64,000 nt of DNA from Ecytonucleospora hepatopenaei (Eukaryota > Microsporidia > Enterocytozoonidae): NCBI GenBank assembly GCA_026692725.1, contig JAPMUG010000004.1, positions 62,001 through 126,000 on the forward strand, written 5' to 3'. Positions 10,081-21,600 of the stretch are shown piece by piece. The number at the start of each line of letters is the position of its first letter. Positions within the stretch are counted from its first letter, which is position 1. The notes beneath the pieces are model-generated. The model saw nothing but the letters and a program-made list of their open reading frames with translations, searched no databases and was not told the origin of the DNA. Both the position numbers and the translations under genes were made by a program.

Positions 10081-10947
10081 ATGAAACAGTTTAATAAAAA
10101 TATCATTCTGTATTTGCTTAGAATTGGAGATTTCTTCATTGACAACAAAATATTTCTTTTTATGCACAATATCATTTCATTTTGCATGTTTTTCTTTTAT
10201 AAAATATTCTATGGAATTGTTTTTAAACACGTTTCATTTGATGGTAAGGAAGACCATGTCCTATTTGACTCAGAAGAAAATAACACAATTTTAAAAATTC
10301 AAAAATTAAGGAAAAACAAGGGAATGTTCAAGAACATAAACATGGTGTTTATTTGCGATGGAAATAGAAGATGGGCAAAGAAACATGGATATACTGACAC
10401 AACTAAGAAAGTTGAAATTGGCATAAACAAAATACATGAAATTATTTTGTTTTTGTACCTTCAGGGATGTAAGTCTGCCTCTTTTTATGTTTTTGCCATA
10501 AGGAACTTTAGGAGAGCTTCAGACGAACTTTCTGCCATCAAAAAATATTTAAAGAGCGAAAGCATAAAAAAGTACAACTTAAAAGTGAAAATATACGGGG
10601 AAATAGAAAGATTTGAAGATAAGCAGGTGGTAGAGAATATATCCAAATGGGAAAATAACAGCAATTCCATAAATGATGAAACATTTGTAATAAATTTGTT
10701 TTTAGCGTATAACAGCACAGAGTGTGACAAGGACAAAAGTAATTTAAGAGCGTATTTTGACGATCCTGTTGATATTTTGGTCAGAACATCAGGAGAAAGG
10801 AGACTGAGTGATTTTATGGTGCGTCAGGTAGCTTCAGGAACTCAGGTAAAATTTATCAGTCCATTGTGGCCTGAGCTTACTATTTCTCATGTGTTTTTTA
10901 TACTTTTACAACAGAAATTTGAAAGAATCATTAGCAGAATAATTTAA
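10081..10947 (+). CDS. RER2: cis-Prenyltransferase (dehydrodolichyl diphosphate synthase)
   Basis: This 288-residue protein has the cis-prenyltransferase signatures: the diphosphate-binding CDGNRRWAKKHG at about 91-102 with the catalytic Asp, FYVFAIRNFRRASDE at about 137-151, and RTSGERRLSDF at about 234-244 followed by PLWPEL. Length matches yeast Rer2 (about 286). It elongates farnesyl diphosphate with isopentenyl diphosphate to make dolichol, the lipid carrier for glycosylation and GPI anchors, at the ER membrane. The N-terminal 60 residues contain hydrophobic stretches, consistent with membrane association. The usual NgBR/Nus1 partner subunit is not in this window. It follows the RING-CH gene on the same strand with a 114-nt gap. 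Confidence 0.9.
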   Translation: MKQFNKNIILYLLRIGDFFIDNKIFLFMHNIISFCMFFFYKIFYGIVFKHVSFDGKEDHVLFDSEENNTILKIQKLRKNKGMFKNINMVFICDGNRRWAKKHGYTDTTKKVEIGINKIHEIILFLYLQGCKSASFYVFAIRNFRRASDELSAIKKYLKSESIKKYNLKVKIYGEIERFEDKQVVENISKWENNSNSINDETFVINLFLAYNSTECDKDKSNLRAYFDDPVDILVRTSGERRLSDFMVRQVASGTQVKFISPLWPELTISHVFFILLQQKFERIISRII

Positions 10948-11020
10948 TCCATAATAAATTTTAATTTAATAATAAAAAATATATTAAATAAATAAAACAA
11001 TATAAAAATAAATTTTAATT

Positions 11021-12553
11021 TTAATCGTAGTGGTCCAAAAAAAGTCTAACCTGTGGATTTTCATTTTGTCTCTTTGACTTCATTTTATAAAATGTTTTTT
11101 CTGTTTTCCCTCTGCCTATTTTGTCTTCCAATGCGCTTATTTTGTGCCTTACGCCATGGAGTGCACTTTCCGTATGCTTTGACAAATGCTCAAACTCTTC
11201 TAGCTTTTTACAGTTTATCTCCGATTTAACCACGTTTTTCTTTGCATCCCTCGATAATTTTTGTTCCCTCTTCTCATGCATTTTTATTTGCTCTCTGTAA
11301 TCTCCCAGCTGTGTTTTTGCACTGTGTAATTTTTTTAACATTTCTGTTATTTCGTTCATTAGCATTTTTATCTTTGATTTTATATCACCCACTGCCTCGT
11401 GATTCTCCTCGATTGCATTTTTTATATTTTGTGCTTCAACGTCCAGTTTGGATATAATCATTTTTAGGTTGGTTTTTAGAGCGTCATACTGCTCGAATCG
11501 GCTTGACAGGTCTTCCTCGATTTTTCTCAGTTTCTTCAGGTCCCTTGTTTCTGACACCACATTGTCCATGGTTTCCATGTATTTTACCCCGTAGTATTTC
11601 TTTTTGTCGTCATTAGCGTTTGTTTGAGCGATGTCGTATTTTTTCAAGAAATTCTCAGACTGTGTGTTTAGTTTTTTTCTTCTATTGATCTTTTCAGGGG
11701 TTTCCTTTTTATTAGGAGAGGTAAATCTTTCAGGCAGTTGTGATTTTTTAGGTCGTGATATTTTTTCGAAATCTGAAGAAGAAACGGAATCAGAAAGTAT
11801 TGAAGAGCTACTAAATATTTTTGAGTCATTTTTCTTTTTCTTACTTTTATTCCTATTGTTATTCTTATTCTTACTGTTTTTATTCTTATTTTTTTTCTTA
11901 TTGTTATTGTTTTTATTCTTATTCTTATTCTTATAATATGGATAATTACTTACATCATTAGGATCTTCATTATTTATATCTTCTTCATTATTATCGTCAT
12001 CATCATTATTTAAATCTTCATCATTTTTATTTTGGTTTTTTAGTTGGTTTTTGTATGGATTTCTTTCGTATCTCAGTGGTTTTTGTGTTTTATTTTCAGT
12101 TGGTTTTTTAAAGTGAAATTCAGGTGGTATTTCATTATCACTAATTTTTTGATTTATATTATCGTCATCATTTTTATTAGTAAATAAATCATTATCAAAT
12201 AAATTTTTGTTATCTAATAAATTGTTTCCTTTTGTACTATTAGGTAAAATATTAGTGTTTATATTTTCAGTATTAGGCGTGATATTTTCTGTTGCTGGTT
12301 GAGCATAACTCACTGGTACCTTTACAACAGGTAGTATATTAGATTCCATGCCATTTCCATTGATTTGATCGTAACCTGCAAAAGGCTGCATGGATTTTCC
12401 CTGCATAAAATGCACCAAATTCGAATTTGTTGGGTTTAGTGCCTGTTCCACCTGACTCAGTACATTTTTGTCAAGACCTAAATCATCAACTATGGTAACC
12501 GTACAATGAACAAATTTCCTGTTTAAAAGAAAGTTAAATATCAAGATGAACAT
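11021..12553 (-). CDS. Secreted Asn/Lys-rich coiled-coil protein, unknown
   Basis: A 510-residue protein that starts with a likely signal peptide (MFILIFNFLLNRKFVHC). Residues 20-110 are mixed; 110-270 are low complexity with long runs of Asn, Asp and Lys. Residues about 320-490 are rich in heptad-like Leu/Ile/Lys/Glu and should form a coiled coil. No known domain is recognised. Secretion plus a coiled coil fits a spore-wall or polar-tube associated protein, but that is only a guess from layout. It is tail-to-tail with the cis-prenyltransferase (73 nt between stops). No CCC motif is seen just before the ATG. Confidence 0.7.
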   Translation of the reverse strand: MFILIFNFLLNRKFVHCTVTIVDDLGLDKNVLSQVEQALNPTNSNLVHFMQGKSMQPFAGYDQINGNGMESNILPVVKVPVSYAQPATENITPNTENINTNILPNSTKGNNLLDNKNLFDNDLFTNKNDDDNINQKISDNEIPPEFHFKKPTENKTQKPLRYERNPYKNQLKNQNKNDEDLNNDDDDNNEEDINNEDPNDVSNYPYYKNKNKNKNNNNKKKNKNKNSKNKNNNRNKSKKKKNDSKIFSSSSILSDSVSSSDFEKISRPKKSQLPERFTSPNKKETPEKINRRKKLNTQSENFLKKYDIAQTNANDDKKKYYGVKYMETMDNVVSETRDLKKLRKIEEDLSSRFEQYDALKTNLKMIISKLDVEAQNIKNAIEENHEAVGDIKSKIKMLMNEITEMLKKLHSAKTQLGDYREQIKMHEKREQKLSRDAKKNVVKSEINCKKLEEFEHLSKHTESALHGVRHKISALEDKIGRGKTEKTFYKMKSKRQNENPQVRLFLDHYD

Positions 12554-12910
12554 TTCTGTGTCTTTTAATTATTTTTGTTTTACATTTTATTTTGAATATT
12601 GAAACGACTTTGTTATGTTTTAACAAATTAAATTGTATTTAAATGCTTTTAAACATTTTTATTCTGTAATTCTGTAATTCTTTTTTATATAATTAGAATT
12701 GTTTTAAATATAAAATAGATTAAAAGAATATTTACTAAATAAAATAAAATATTTATTTATATTGAATAGTATTCATTATAAATTAATAAATTAAAATATA
12801 TCAAACAGTGTTCATTATAATTTTTTTATAAAATATTTTTTAAATTTTCTATGACATAAAATTACAAAAGAATGTAAATAAAAGGGTGTTTTATTTTTCT
12901 TAAAAAAGTC
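12554..12910. other. Divergent intergenic region, no gene seen
   Basis: About 360 nt of AT-rich sequence between two divergently transcribed genes, so it should hold both promoters. No clear motif beyond poly-T and poly-A tracts. Confidence 0.5.
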
Positions 12911-15556
12911 ATGAAAAAGTTGGAATATGAAGCATTAAAGAAATTGTTTGAAAAATACGGGCGCACTATTTTGAAGCCAAATCCGGTTGATTCGAAGTTA
13001 TCAGATGATAAGAAAAACAAGCCTAGCAAGAACAAATTGCTTTTGGAATGTAAGAAGAATTTTTGTTTGTTTCAAAAGAAGACATGTAACGCAACAAATA
13101 CTAAGATAGCAAATAACAAGACAGCAAGCAATAAGGCAATCAATGTTAATGAAGAACAAGAAATTGGAGAAAGAATGAAACTTATTGCCGATGCATCCAA
13201 AAATGAGAAGCAGTTTAAAGATAACTTTCAAACAATTTTAGCAATAAACAAAAAGTTAGCGGCAGTTTGTGCAAGAGAAGTAAAAAGATCGTGTTCAAAA
13301 ACAAGCAAGGTCAATCCCGTTCTAAAAAGCAAGAGATTAAACAAGGAGCTAAGCAACTTTGACAAAAAAATTCGGAGAATAACAGGAAAAAGCACAAGAA
13401 CGGATTTAAAGCAGGAAAAGGCTGAGAAAAGGAAGCTTGAGGAAATTGAAGAAGTCAAAAAACAAAAGCTAAAGTTTAATTACCTGCTAAATCAAACGGA
13501 AGCATTTGCAACGTATTTTTTAAACAGAACCACCGACAACGAGGATGTCAAGGGAATTCAAGCAGCAAAAAGACAGCTTGAGCTAACAAAAAATTTTGAT
13601 GAAGGCGTAAAGAAACAAAAAAAGAGCGAAAACAAACTGGAAAAAAGTGAAGAGGAAATTACCCAATACGTCCACCAAGATGTAAAACAACCGAAAATGC
13701 TAAAGGCCAAGCTTAAAGATTACCAGTTAAAAGGACTAAATTGGCTTGTTTCGCTGTATAATCAGGGCATAAATGGTATTTTGGCAGATGACATGGGATT
13801 AGGTAAAACAGTGCAGACCATTTCATTTATGGCATATCTTTACGAAGAGAAAAACGTGGAAAGGGTATTTTTGGTCATAACACCAACAAGCACGCTGCAT
13901 AACTGGGCACAGGAATTTTCTAAATTTTTGCCACAGTTTGAAGTCTGTGAATACTGGGGAACTATAAATGAAAGGAAGGAAGCAAGAAAGCAATTTAAAA
14001 CGGCAAACGTGATAATCACAAGTTACCAACTGGCTCTTTTAGACAAAAATTATTTAAGAAGAATAAAATTTCAATATATGGTTTTGGATGAGGCTCAGGC
14101 CATAAAAAACAATTTGTCATTAAGATGGAAGGCTCTCCTTCAGTTCAATGCTAGAAATAGGCTGCTTTTGTCAGGAACACCCATTCAGAACAATTTAACA
14201 GAATTGTGGGCTTTACTGCACTTTATAATGCCTACGCTTTTTGACTCGGTAGCAGAATTTTCTGACTGGTTTTCAAAGGAAATTGAGGGCAAGACGGCAA
14301 GCAAAAACATAGATGACGAGCAAATAGCTAAATTGCACACAATTTTAAAGCCGTTTATGTTGAGAAGGCATAAGAGTGACATTAAGGATGAATTGGGAGA
14401 AAAGGAAGAAATCGTAATTAGTTGCTCTCTATCAAACAGACAAAAAATACTTTATGATGAAATTTTAAAGAGTAAGTTAGACTATGAAAATACGCTTATG
14501 CATCTTAAAAAAGTGTGCAATCACCCGGATTTATTTGAAAAACTAGAACCGCATACAAATTTGACGAATAACTTGATTTTGAATAAGTTTGATTTTAATG
14601 CCAGGTTGGTTGAATTTAGATCTGATAAAAAATTAATTTTACACGAGAGTCTTTATAGCATTACAGATAGAGATTTTGGTTTACCTGAAGAAAAATGGCC
14701 TTGTTCAGAATTTAAAGAAAATATACTATACAAACAAGATAAACTGCTTTTTTTGAAGGAATTAAAAGAAGAGAACAGAAGAAGAACAGAAATAAATAGA
14801 AAAATTCTATGTAATTGGTTAGAATGTAATACAGATTTTATGCGCATAAAAAATGACAAACAAACATTTTATGCAGATATAGAAATAGTTAAAAACAATA
14901 TATTAAAAACCAGAAAAAAGTTTAGGTTTAGGGCAGAAAGTGTTGTTTTTCCATATATTAACTGTAACTCTTATTTAGATCTAAAGAAAAACTTTAACAT
15001 TGAGACAAAAAGAAATCTTGTATTGCTTCAGCCTGAGAAATTGATTGAGGTGCATATGGTAAATACATTTATTAATGATTCTGGTAAGTTAAAAACACTC
15101 TCAAAGCTTATGGAAGAATTAAAAAAAGAAGGGCATAGAGTGTTGGTTTATTTTCAAATGACAAAAATGATGGATTTGTTTGAGGAGTTTCTTGTTAAAA
15201 TGCAGTATGAGTATATGAGACTAGATGGAGGTACAAAATTATCTCAGAGAAAGGACCTTGTAAATGCGTGGCAAAATGATACAAAATATTTTGTTTTTAT
15301 TTTAAGCACCAGGGCAGGCGGAGTAGGCATAAATTTGACAGCTGCAGATACGGTGATTTTCTATGATAATGATTGGAATCCTACAGTCGACCAGCAAGCA
15401 ATGGATAGGGTTCACAGGATAGGACAAACAAAGAATGTAACTGTTTATAGAATGATTACAAAAAATACAGTGGAAGAGAGAATCATGGAAATGGCATATA
15501 AGAAAGGTGAAATGCAAAAGCTTGTTATAAAGGAAGATGTTTTTAAAGGTGACTGA
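12911..15556 (+). CDS. INO80: INO80-type SNF2 chromatin-remodelling ATPase
   Basis: An 881-residue Snf2-family ATPase. Residues 1-85 are basic and low complexity, and about 90-235 correspond in position to the DBINO region. The first RecA lobe starts near 268 with LKDYQLKGLNWLVSLYNQGI; Walker A is DDMGLGKT at about 293-300 and the Walker B variant is LDEAQ at about 392-396. The stretch LWALLHFIMPTLFDS followed by LKPFMLRR is diagnostic for INO80 rather than Swr1, Isw or Snf2. The second lobe (about 720-865) ends with the box RAGGVGINLTAADTVIF and DRVHRIGQT. The insert between lobes is only about 190 residues. It slides nucleosomes and exchanges histones in the nucleus. The N-terminus is much shorter than in yeast (1489 residues overall there), as expected for microsporidian shrinkage. 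Confidence 0.93.
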   Translation: MKKLEYEALKKLFEKYGRTILKPNPVDSKLSDDKKNKPSKNKLLLECKKNFCLFQKKTCNATNTKIANNKTASNKAINVNEEQEIGERMKLIADASKNEKQFKDNFQTILAINKKLAAVCAREVKRSCSKTSKVNPVLKSKRLNKELSNFDKKIRRITGKSTRTDLKQEKAEKRKLEEIEEVKKQKLKFNYLLNQTEAFATYFLNRTTDNEDVKGIQAAKRQLELTKNFDEGVKKQKKSENKLEKSEEEITQYVHQDVKQPKMLKAKLKDYQLKGLNWLVSLYNQGINGILADDMGLGKTVQTISFMAYLYEEKNVERVFLVITPTSTLHNWAQEFSKFLPQFEVCEYWGTINERKEARKQFKTANVIITSYQLALLDKNYLRRIKFQYMVLDEAQAIKNNLSLRWKALLQFNARNRLLLSGTPIQNNLTELWALLHFIMPTLFDSVAEFSDWFSKEIEGKTASKNIDDEQIAKLHTILKPFMLRRHKSDIKDELGEKEEIVISCSLSNRQKILYDEILKSKLDYENTLMHLKKVCNHPDLFEKLEPHTNLTNNLILNKFDFNARLVEFRSDKKLILHESLYSITDRDFGLPEEKWPCSEFKENILYKQDKLLFLKELKEENRRRTEINRKILCNWLECNTDFMRIKNDKQTFYADIEIVKNNILKTRKKFRFRAESVVFPYINCNSYLDLKKNFNIETKRNLVLLQPEKLIEVHMVNTFINDSGKLKTLSKLMEELKKEGHRVLVYFQMTKMMDLFEEFLVKMQYEYMRLDGGTKLSQRKDLVNAWQNDTKYFVFILSTRAGGVGINLTAADTVIFYDNDWNPTVDQQAMDRVHRIGQTKNVTVYRMITKNTVEERIMEMAYKKGEMQKLVIKEDVFKGD

Positions 15557-15633
15557 TTTTGAATACCAACAAAAATAAATTTTGTTGGTTTTAAGCATAA
15601 ATAAAATTTAAGCATAAAAGAATTGTAATTTTA

Positions 15634-15643
15634 ACCCTTCATA
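15634..15643 (+). promoter_or_regulatory. CCC start-site motif of the TRA1 gene
   Basis: The sequence TTTTAACCC lies 6 nt before the ATG. Microsporidian genes often carry CCC close to the start codon and have very short 5' UTRs. Here it supports the start at 15644. Confidence 0.5.
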
Positions 15644-18600
15644 ATGAGTGTCAGTGAAAAGACATGTATACTAGGCACACATGATTTTGAAAATAAAGAA
15701 ATAGGAAAAATTATATCAGACAAAGACGTTTCTATTAGTTCAATAAAAACACTTTTAAAGTATGAAAAAAATGCACCTGAAAATGAGAAAATTCTAATAA
15801 TTAAGTTTTTTATGTATTGTGATGGTTACGAAGAAGAAGTTTTGGAAGAAATTAATTTTTATTTAATTAATATTTTAGACAATGAAAATCTACTTTTAAA
15901 ATATTTTGGTATAAAATTGTATAAGCATTTGCTGAAATATCTAAAAATAGTAAATATAGAGGAGCATATTAATAAAATGAATTTATTTTTGGTGAATGTG
16001 CCATTTTCAAAGGAAATGCCACCATTTGTAGAAGTGAAGAAAAATCCAATGAATCACTTAAATTTAGAGCATAAGTTTTTTATGAGCACAATAAAAAATA
16101 GAAAGCTTACAGAAAAAGAAAAGGCATTTGATATTGATGAATTTTTACGTCTATTCCATTCAAAAGAAAATGCACTAGAAAATTTAATGTATATTTGTGC
16201 TTCATCTGCCATGGAATATCTATGTGATTTTTCAATAAAGTACGGTGTGTATATTACACCGTTAGCAGAAAACTTTTCATATGCAACAGAACAGTATTTT
16301 ACAGCGTTACTGCCAGACATTCAAAAGTACAAAAATCTTGTGAATTTGAGTGTAAGTGCAATTGCATTTTTATCAATAGCTAAGTTACAAGGTGTTACAA
16401 ATTATATAAATTTGTCATTATCTTTATTGAGAACAAATACATTTGAATTTATAAAATCAAAAAACAATAGCACAAATACATTAGAAAATGATGATAAATT
16501 TGAAGAAGAGAATTTATTTATCATAAAAAAGAAGTTTCTATACATTTTATTACAGACTAAAACACCAATTACTAAGGTTTTTATTAATAAAGAGGAAGTG
16601 TTAAAAGAAACATATAAAATATTTAGAGAAGAAGAGTTAAAAACAATGTTTTTTGATGTGCTGCTGTTATCCAAGGTTTCAGACATTTTGTTAGACAAGC
16701 TCATGGTAGGTGCTTATATGGAGTTACATAAAAATACACAACTGAGTTTTTTTGAGAAATTTATAGAAATGCACATTTACCTGTTAAATCAGTCTCCTTC
16801 TGCCATACGCATTCAGTACTCCATGAACATGTGCTTTAAAGCCATTGATTTTGTGCACAATAGCATTTTTTGTAGAAAAACAGAAAATCTTTTTAAATTC
16901 ATTCACATTATCATAGGGTATTTGGTACATACCAAAATGAATATTGGGTGTGAGGAAAGAAAAATACTGTCAGAATTTTTTATGGCTCCAATTAAGCTAA
17001 ATAGGGAAGTAAAGGATTTTTATGATGTTTTTGTGCATTTTAAGACGGTGGATCAGCAGTTCATAGGCAAAACATGTTCAGAGCTTATTTTGACCAAATA
17101 CAGCAACAGGCGTAAGGCGTGGGAAGCTTTGCTTAAAATAGAAATTTTTTCCATTGTCCTCTGTTTGACTGCTAACAGGCTTTTACTTGATGATTTGTGT
17201 TTTCAAATGTACAATTTTATTGATATTTTTGATGTAACATATGCATTTTTCAATTTTGATAAAAAATATTTCCAAGGTATTTTTCAGCACTATTTTCCAA
17301 AGATATTAAATTTAATGTTACATATGGACACAAACAATGTAAGTTATACATCAAGAAGTGTGGGATATAGTGATAAAAACAACATCAATTATTGGAACAA
17401 TAAGCAAATATTTAGACTGATCAACAAAATGTTTTCAAGTATAAAAACCACCTGCTACACTGGTTATTACGTGGTGTATTCAGATTTCACATCTTTTGTA
17501 GATGAGCTGTATTCTCTGTATACACTTACAAATGATGAATTTTATTTAAAAACCCTCTTCAACATTCCACTTTCATTAGGATTGCTGGTTAAAAAGTGTG
17601 CTATGATAAAAAAACCAATGGAACAGGGCATAAGGCTTAAATGCAATGATAGCGTTTTGGCTTATTTGGATTATATGATAGAATTTGATGCAGAAGGAGA
17701 ATATAATGGCATTTTGGATTCTTTATTTATACTGTTGAAGTATACAAGAGATTTAAAAATATTAAATATTTGCAATAAATTTACATCACAGCACAGAATA
17801 AGCTTTAATAAAAAAGAATATGAAATACAAGGAGAACAAGTAATAAATGATATTTTAATAAACATGGACAGTTATTTGATAATAAGAGGAGAGAATGAAG
17901 AAATTATATGTCAGTATATAAATAACAGGGAAAATACAGTGGGAATAAATGAAAGTGATATTTTATCATTGTTTATTGTTGAAAATAACATAAACACTAA
18001 TATAAATAACACTGGTATAAATTATACAGAAAATAATAATAGTATAAATAACAATAATATAAACAATACACATAATAAAATAAAGTTAAGGTTAAATGAT
18101 ATAAAGTGTGAAATAAACAGAAGAATAACAATTGAAAATATTTTGTTTAAGCTTATAACAAATGGATGGGATAAAACAATACAAAAAATATTATATGCTA
18201 ATAAAGAATATGAGTTAAAAAATATAGAGGAAATAGAAATATTAGATAATAATACTAATGATAATAATTCTAATAATTTTACTAATACTACTAATAATTC
18301 TAATAATTATAACAATTCTAATGATAAGTGTATTAATGTAACGAATAGTAAAAAAATAAAACAAATACATTGCAGTAAAAGATTTTTTACTAATGAAAAA
18401 ATGACCGTTGATAATATTGAAGGCATTTGGAGCAGTAGAAAATTTTTTAGTAATGCATTAGTTTATGCATTATTATACAGCGAAAAAAATGCAGTGAAAT
18501 GGCTTAAGGCAGCAGACACTGATGTAGTTGTAAACAAGCTGGTCCTGTGCATGTATAGTAAGAATGATTTTCTGTCCAACCGTGCTGTTGCCGTACTAAA

Positions 18601-21600
18601 CAAATTGGTAAACATTATACCAGTCAAGAGAATGCAGCAGGTTGAGCTGGCAATGGCATGTAAGTTTAAATGCACAACCATAAAAAATGGCAGGGTCTTT
18701 TACGAAATACGCAATTTGATGGATCGCCTCTATAGCACCGTTGATTTCAAAAGTGTGTTTATGAAGGTGTTTGATAAGGAAAGCTATAAAACACAAAATG
18801 CATTCTTAAAAAGCATGTATTTGTATTTTGAATACAAGTACAATTTAGGACCATCTGCAGACATAGTAAAAGACATAGACACAGAGTTTTTGATGAACAG
18901 CAGTCTTAAGTTTTATCAAACAATTTATGATCATGTGGAAATATTTATAAAATTCATAAATGACAAAAACAAGTTTATAAAGTTCTTTGACTTTTACGAG
19001 AAAATGAAAAGCAGAGCAGTCATAAATTACAACAATAACATAGACTTTGAGGAGTTTCTAAGACCGGTGAAAAGGTTCCTGCCCTCCCTGGCCGTAATAG
19101 ATGGATTTGTGGATTTAACAGCAAAAGAAGACTTTATAGAGACAATCAACAAGAATGAAAAAATAAGCACAGAAAATGCAAATTCAATAGAAGTGTTTAG
19201 GAATTTGCTGTACAATTCAAATTTTAAGCTATACGCAGTGTTTATAGAGTTATTTAATCAGCAAACATTTTATTACAAAACATTGATATACCAACTGCTA
19301 ATGAATTTGAGCGAAATAGATTTGGAAACAATGGAGTTTTTGATAGTAAACAGCACGTTTAACACCAAAAAGTACATAAACATAGAAAAGTATTTGGCAA
19401 GACAGGAATACGTTAATTTATTTATAGAAAAGATAGAGTATAAAATAGTAAGGGACAGTCTATTAAAATATAAGTCATATATAAATAACAATGCAATAGC
19501 AAGAGAGGTGGTAAATAACAAAATAGTGATAAAATTAAACACTAATACAAATAACAATATAAATAACAGTAATAACAATAATATAAATAATTTAAATAAT
19601 TTAAATAATAGAAAAGCATGTTATTATTTATTAGAATTCCTAATGTATAACAATACAAAATATAAAAATATAAAATTAGTAATTGAGTCATATATTCATG
19701 TGCTATACCTCATACCATCATGTGATAATCTTATTACGTATTATTACACATCACTATCAGAAGAAGAAAAGCAATATGTGCATCTAAATAACCCATATTA
19801 CACATATAAAGAGAATACCATGGATGAGGAGGATATAGACGTGTCTATAGGGGTGAGTGATGTAAGTGATATGGAGGGAGAGAAGGCCATGCGCAATGCA
19901 GCAATAGAAAAGATACTAAATAATGGGGAAATAAAAGAAGATAGCTATAAAAATACAAGTGGATTTATATTAACAGGGATAGAGTTAGGTATATTAAATA
20001 CTGATATAAATAATAATATTAATAACAATTATATCAGTAATAATAATATTAATAACAATTATATCAGTAATAATAAATATAGAAATAAAATTGATTTTAA
20101 TATATCACAGGTTAAAACAGATAAAAATATAATAAAATTTAGAGAAAACAAATATATAGAAAATAATATAGAGGATATTGTATATAAATTAAATAATACT
20201 AATAATACTAATAATACTAATAAATTAAATAACAGTGATATATTAAATAATAAATTAAATAATAGTAATATAAATAATAATGATATACATGATATCAATT
20301 ATATGCTTGTTAGTGGCACTGAAATACACGCTGTAAAATTAAACACATTTCTTACCCATGCCATTCAAAAACACGATGAGTTTGATCACAAATTGATTTT
20401 GGCCGTGTTTAAGGTTCTTTTGACTTATAAAGAGTGTGAGATTGATGCATTTGACAAAATATTGGAAATGCATAGGGAGAGTGTGGTAAAGATATGTTTG
20501 GCTGGTGGAGTGGTAAATGAATATGTGGTAAATAGAATATATAAGTTATTTTATAATAATATCAGTAATAATACTAATAATCAATATAATGATAATATCA
20601 GTAATAATACTAATAATCAATATAATGATGATGGTGAGAATATTATGGCAATAAATGATGCAAAGAAACTAGTGGAAATGTATCCAAGTAAAAATGCATT
20701 TTACCACTTCTTCATGCTCTATCCATCAGAGGTGGTAAACTACCCAACTGCATTTATAGGGGCAGTGGTGGTATTGAGTGCACCACTGGCCAGAGATTTG
20801 GTGGGCTTGCAGGAGGTATTTGATTTTGATTTTGAGGAGATATCACAAGAAGCATTAATGTCATTTTTAAGTATGGCAATAAGTGGGTATAAAGTAGAAT
20901 TATATAATGCAATAAAGATAAATATATTAAATAATACAAATAATAATATTAACAGTAATACAAATAATAATATTAACAGTGATTTAAATAATAATGGTAA
21001 AATCATGTTTTATTATAATAAAATTAAAAATATCACTAAATTCACTGCTATTAGGTTAATATTTGAAATGATAATATATAAAGATGACTTATACAACTAC
21101 TACCTCATGATAGAAAATAAAAAGAATTTCTATGGTTTGGTTAAGGCATCCTCTAACATACGTGAGATAAAAGTCATAGCACAGAAATTTTTGCTTAAGG
21201 AAACTGAACAGGCGTACCTGCTGCTGAGGGAAACGCTGGGAAAGGTAACCAGCAGGCTTTCCTCCTACACCAAGAGGGACTGCATTACTCTGAGGGTGAT
21301 GTACTACGACATAGTCAGGAGACTCTGTAAAAATAACATAAGGGAGGAAGAATACGTCAACCTAATGCTGGAAAGATATGGTGAAAGTGAAACAATAAAT
21401 AATTTGCCATTTTATGCATATAAATGTGCAATTATGCATAATTTTATAACCAACTTTGCTAATTACAACACCACTGCCAACAACACCAGCAGCAACATAC
21501 ACCTTGATGAAAATGCATACTCCATACTAGGGTGGCTGCCAAGCTGTAACACTTTTAACAGGACAGTGCTATATCTAGGATTCCTAGGAGAAATGGTGGA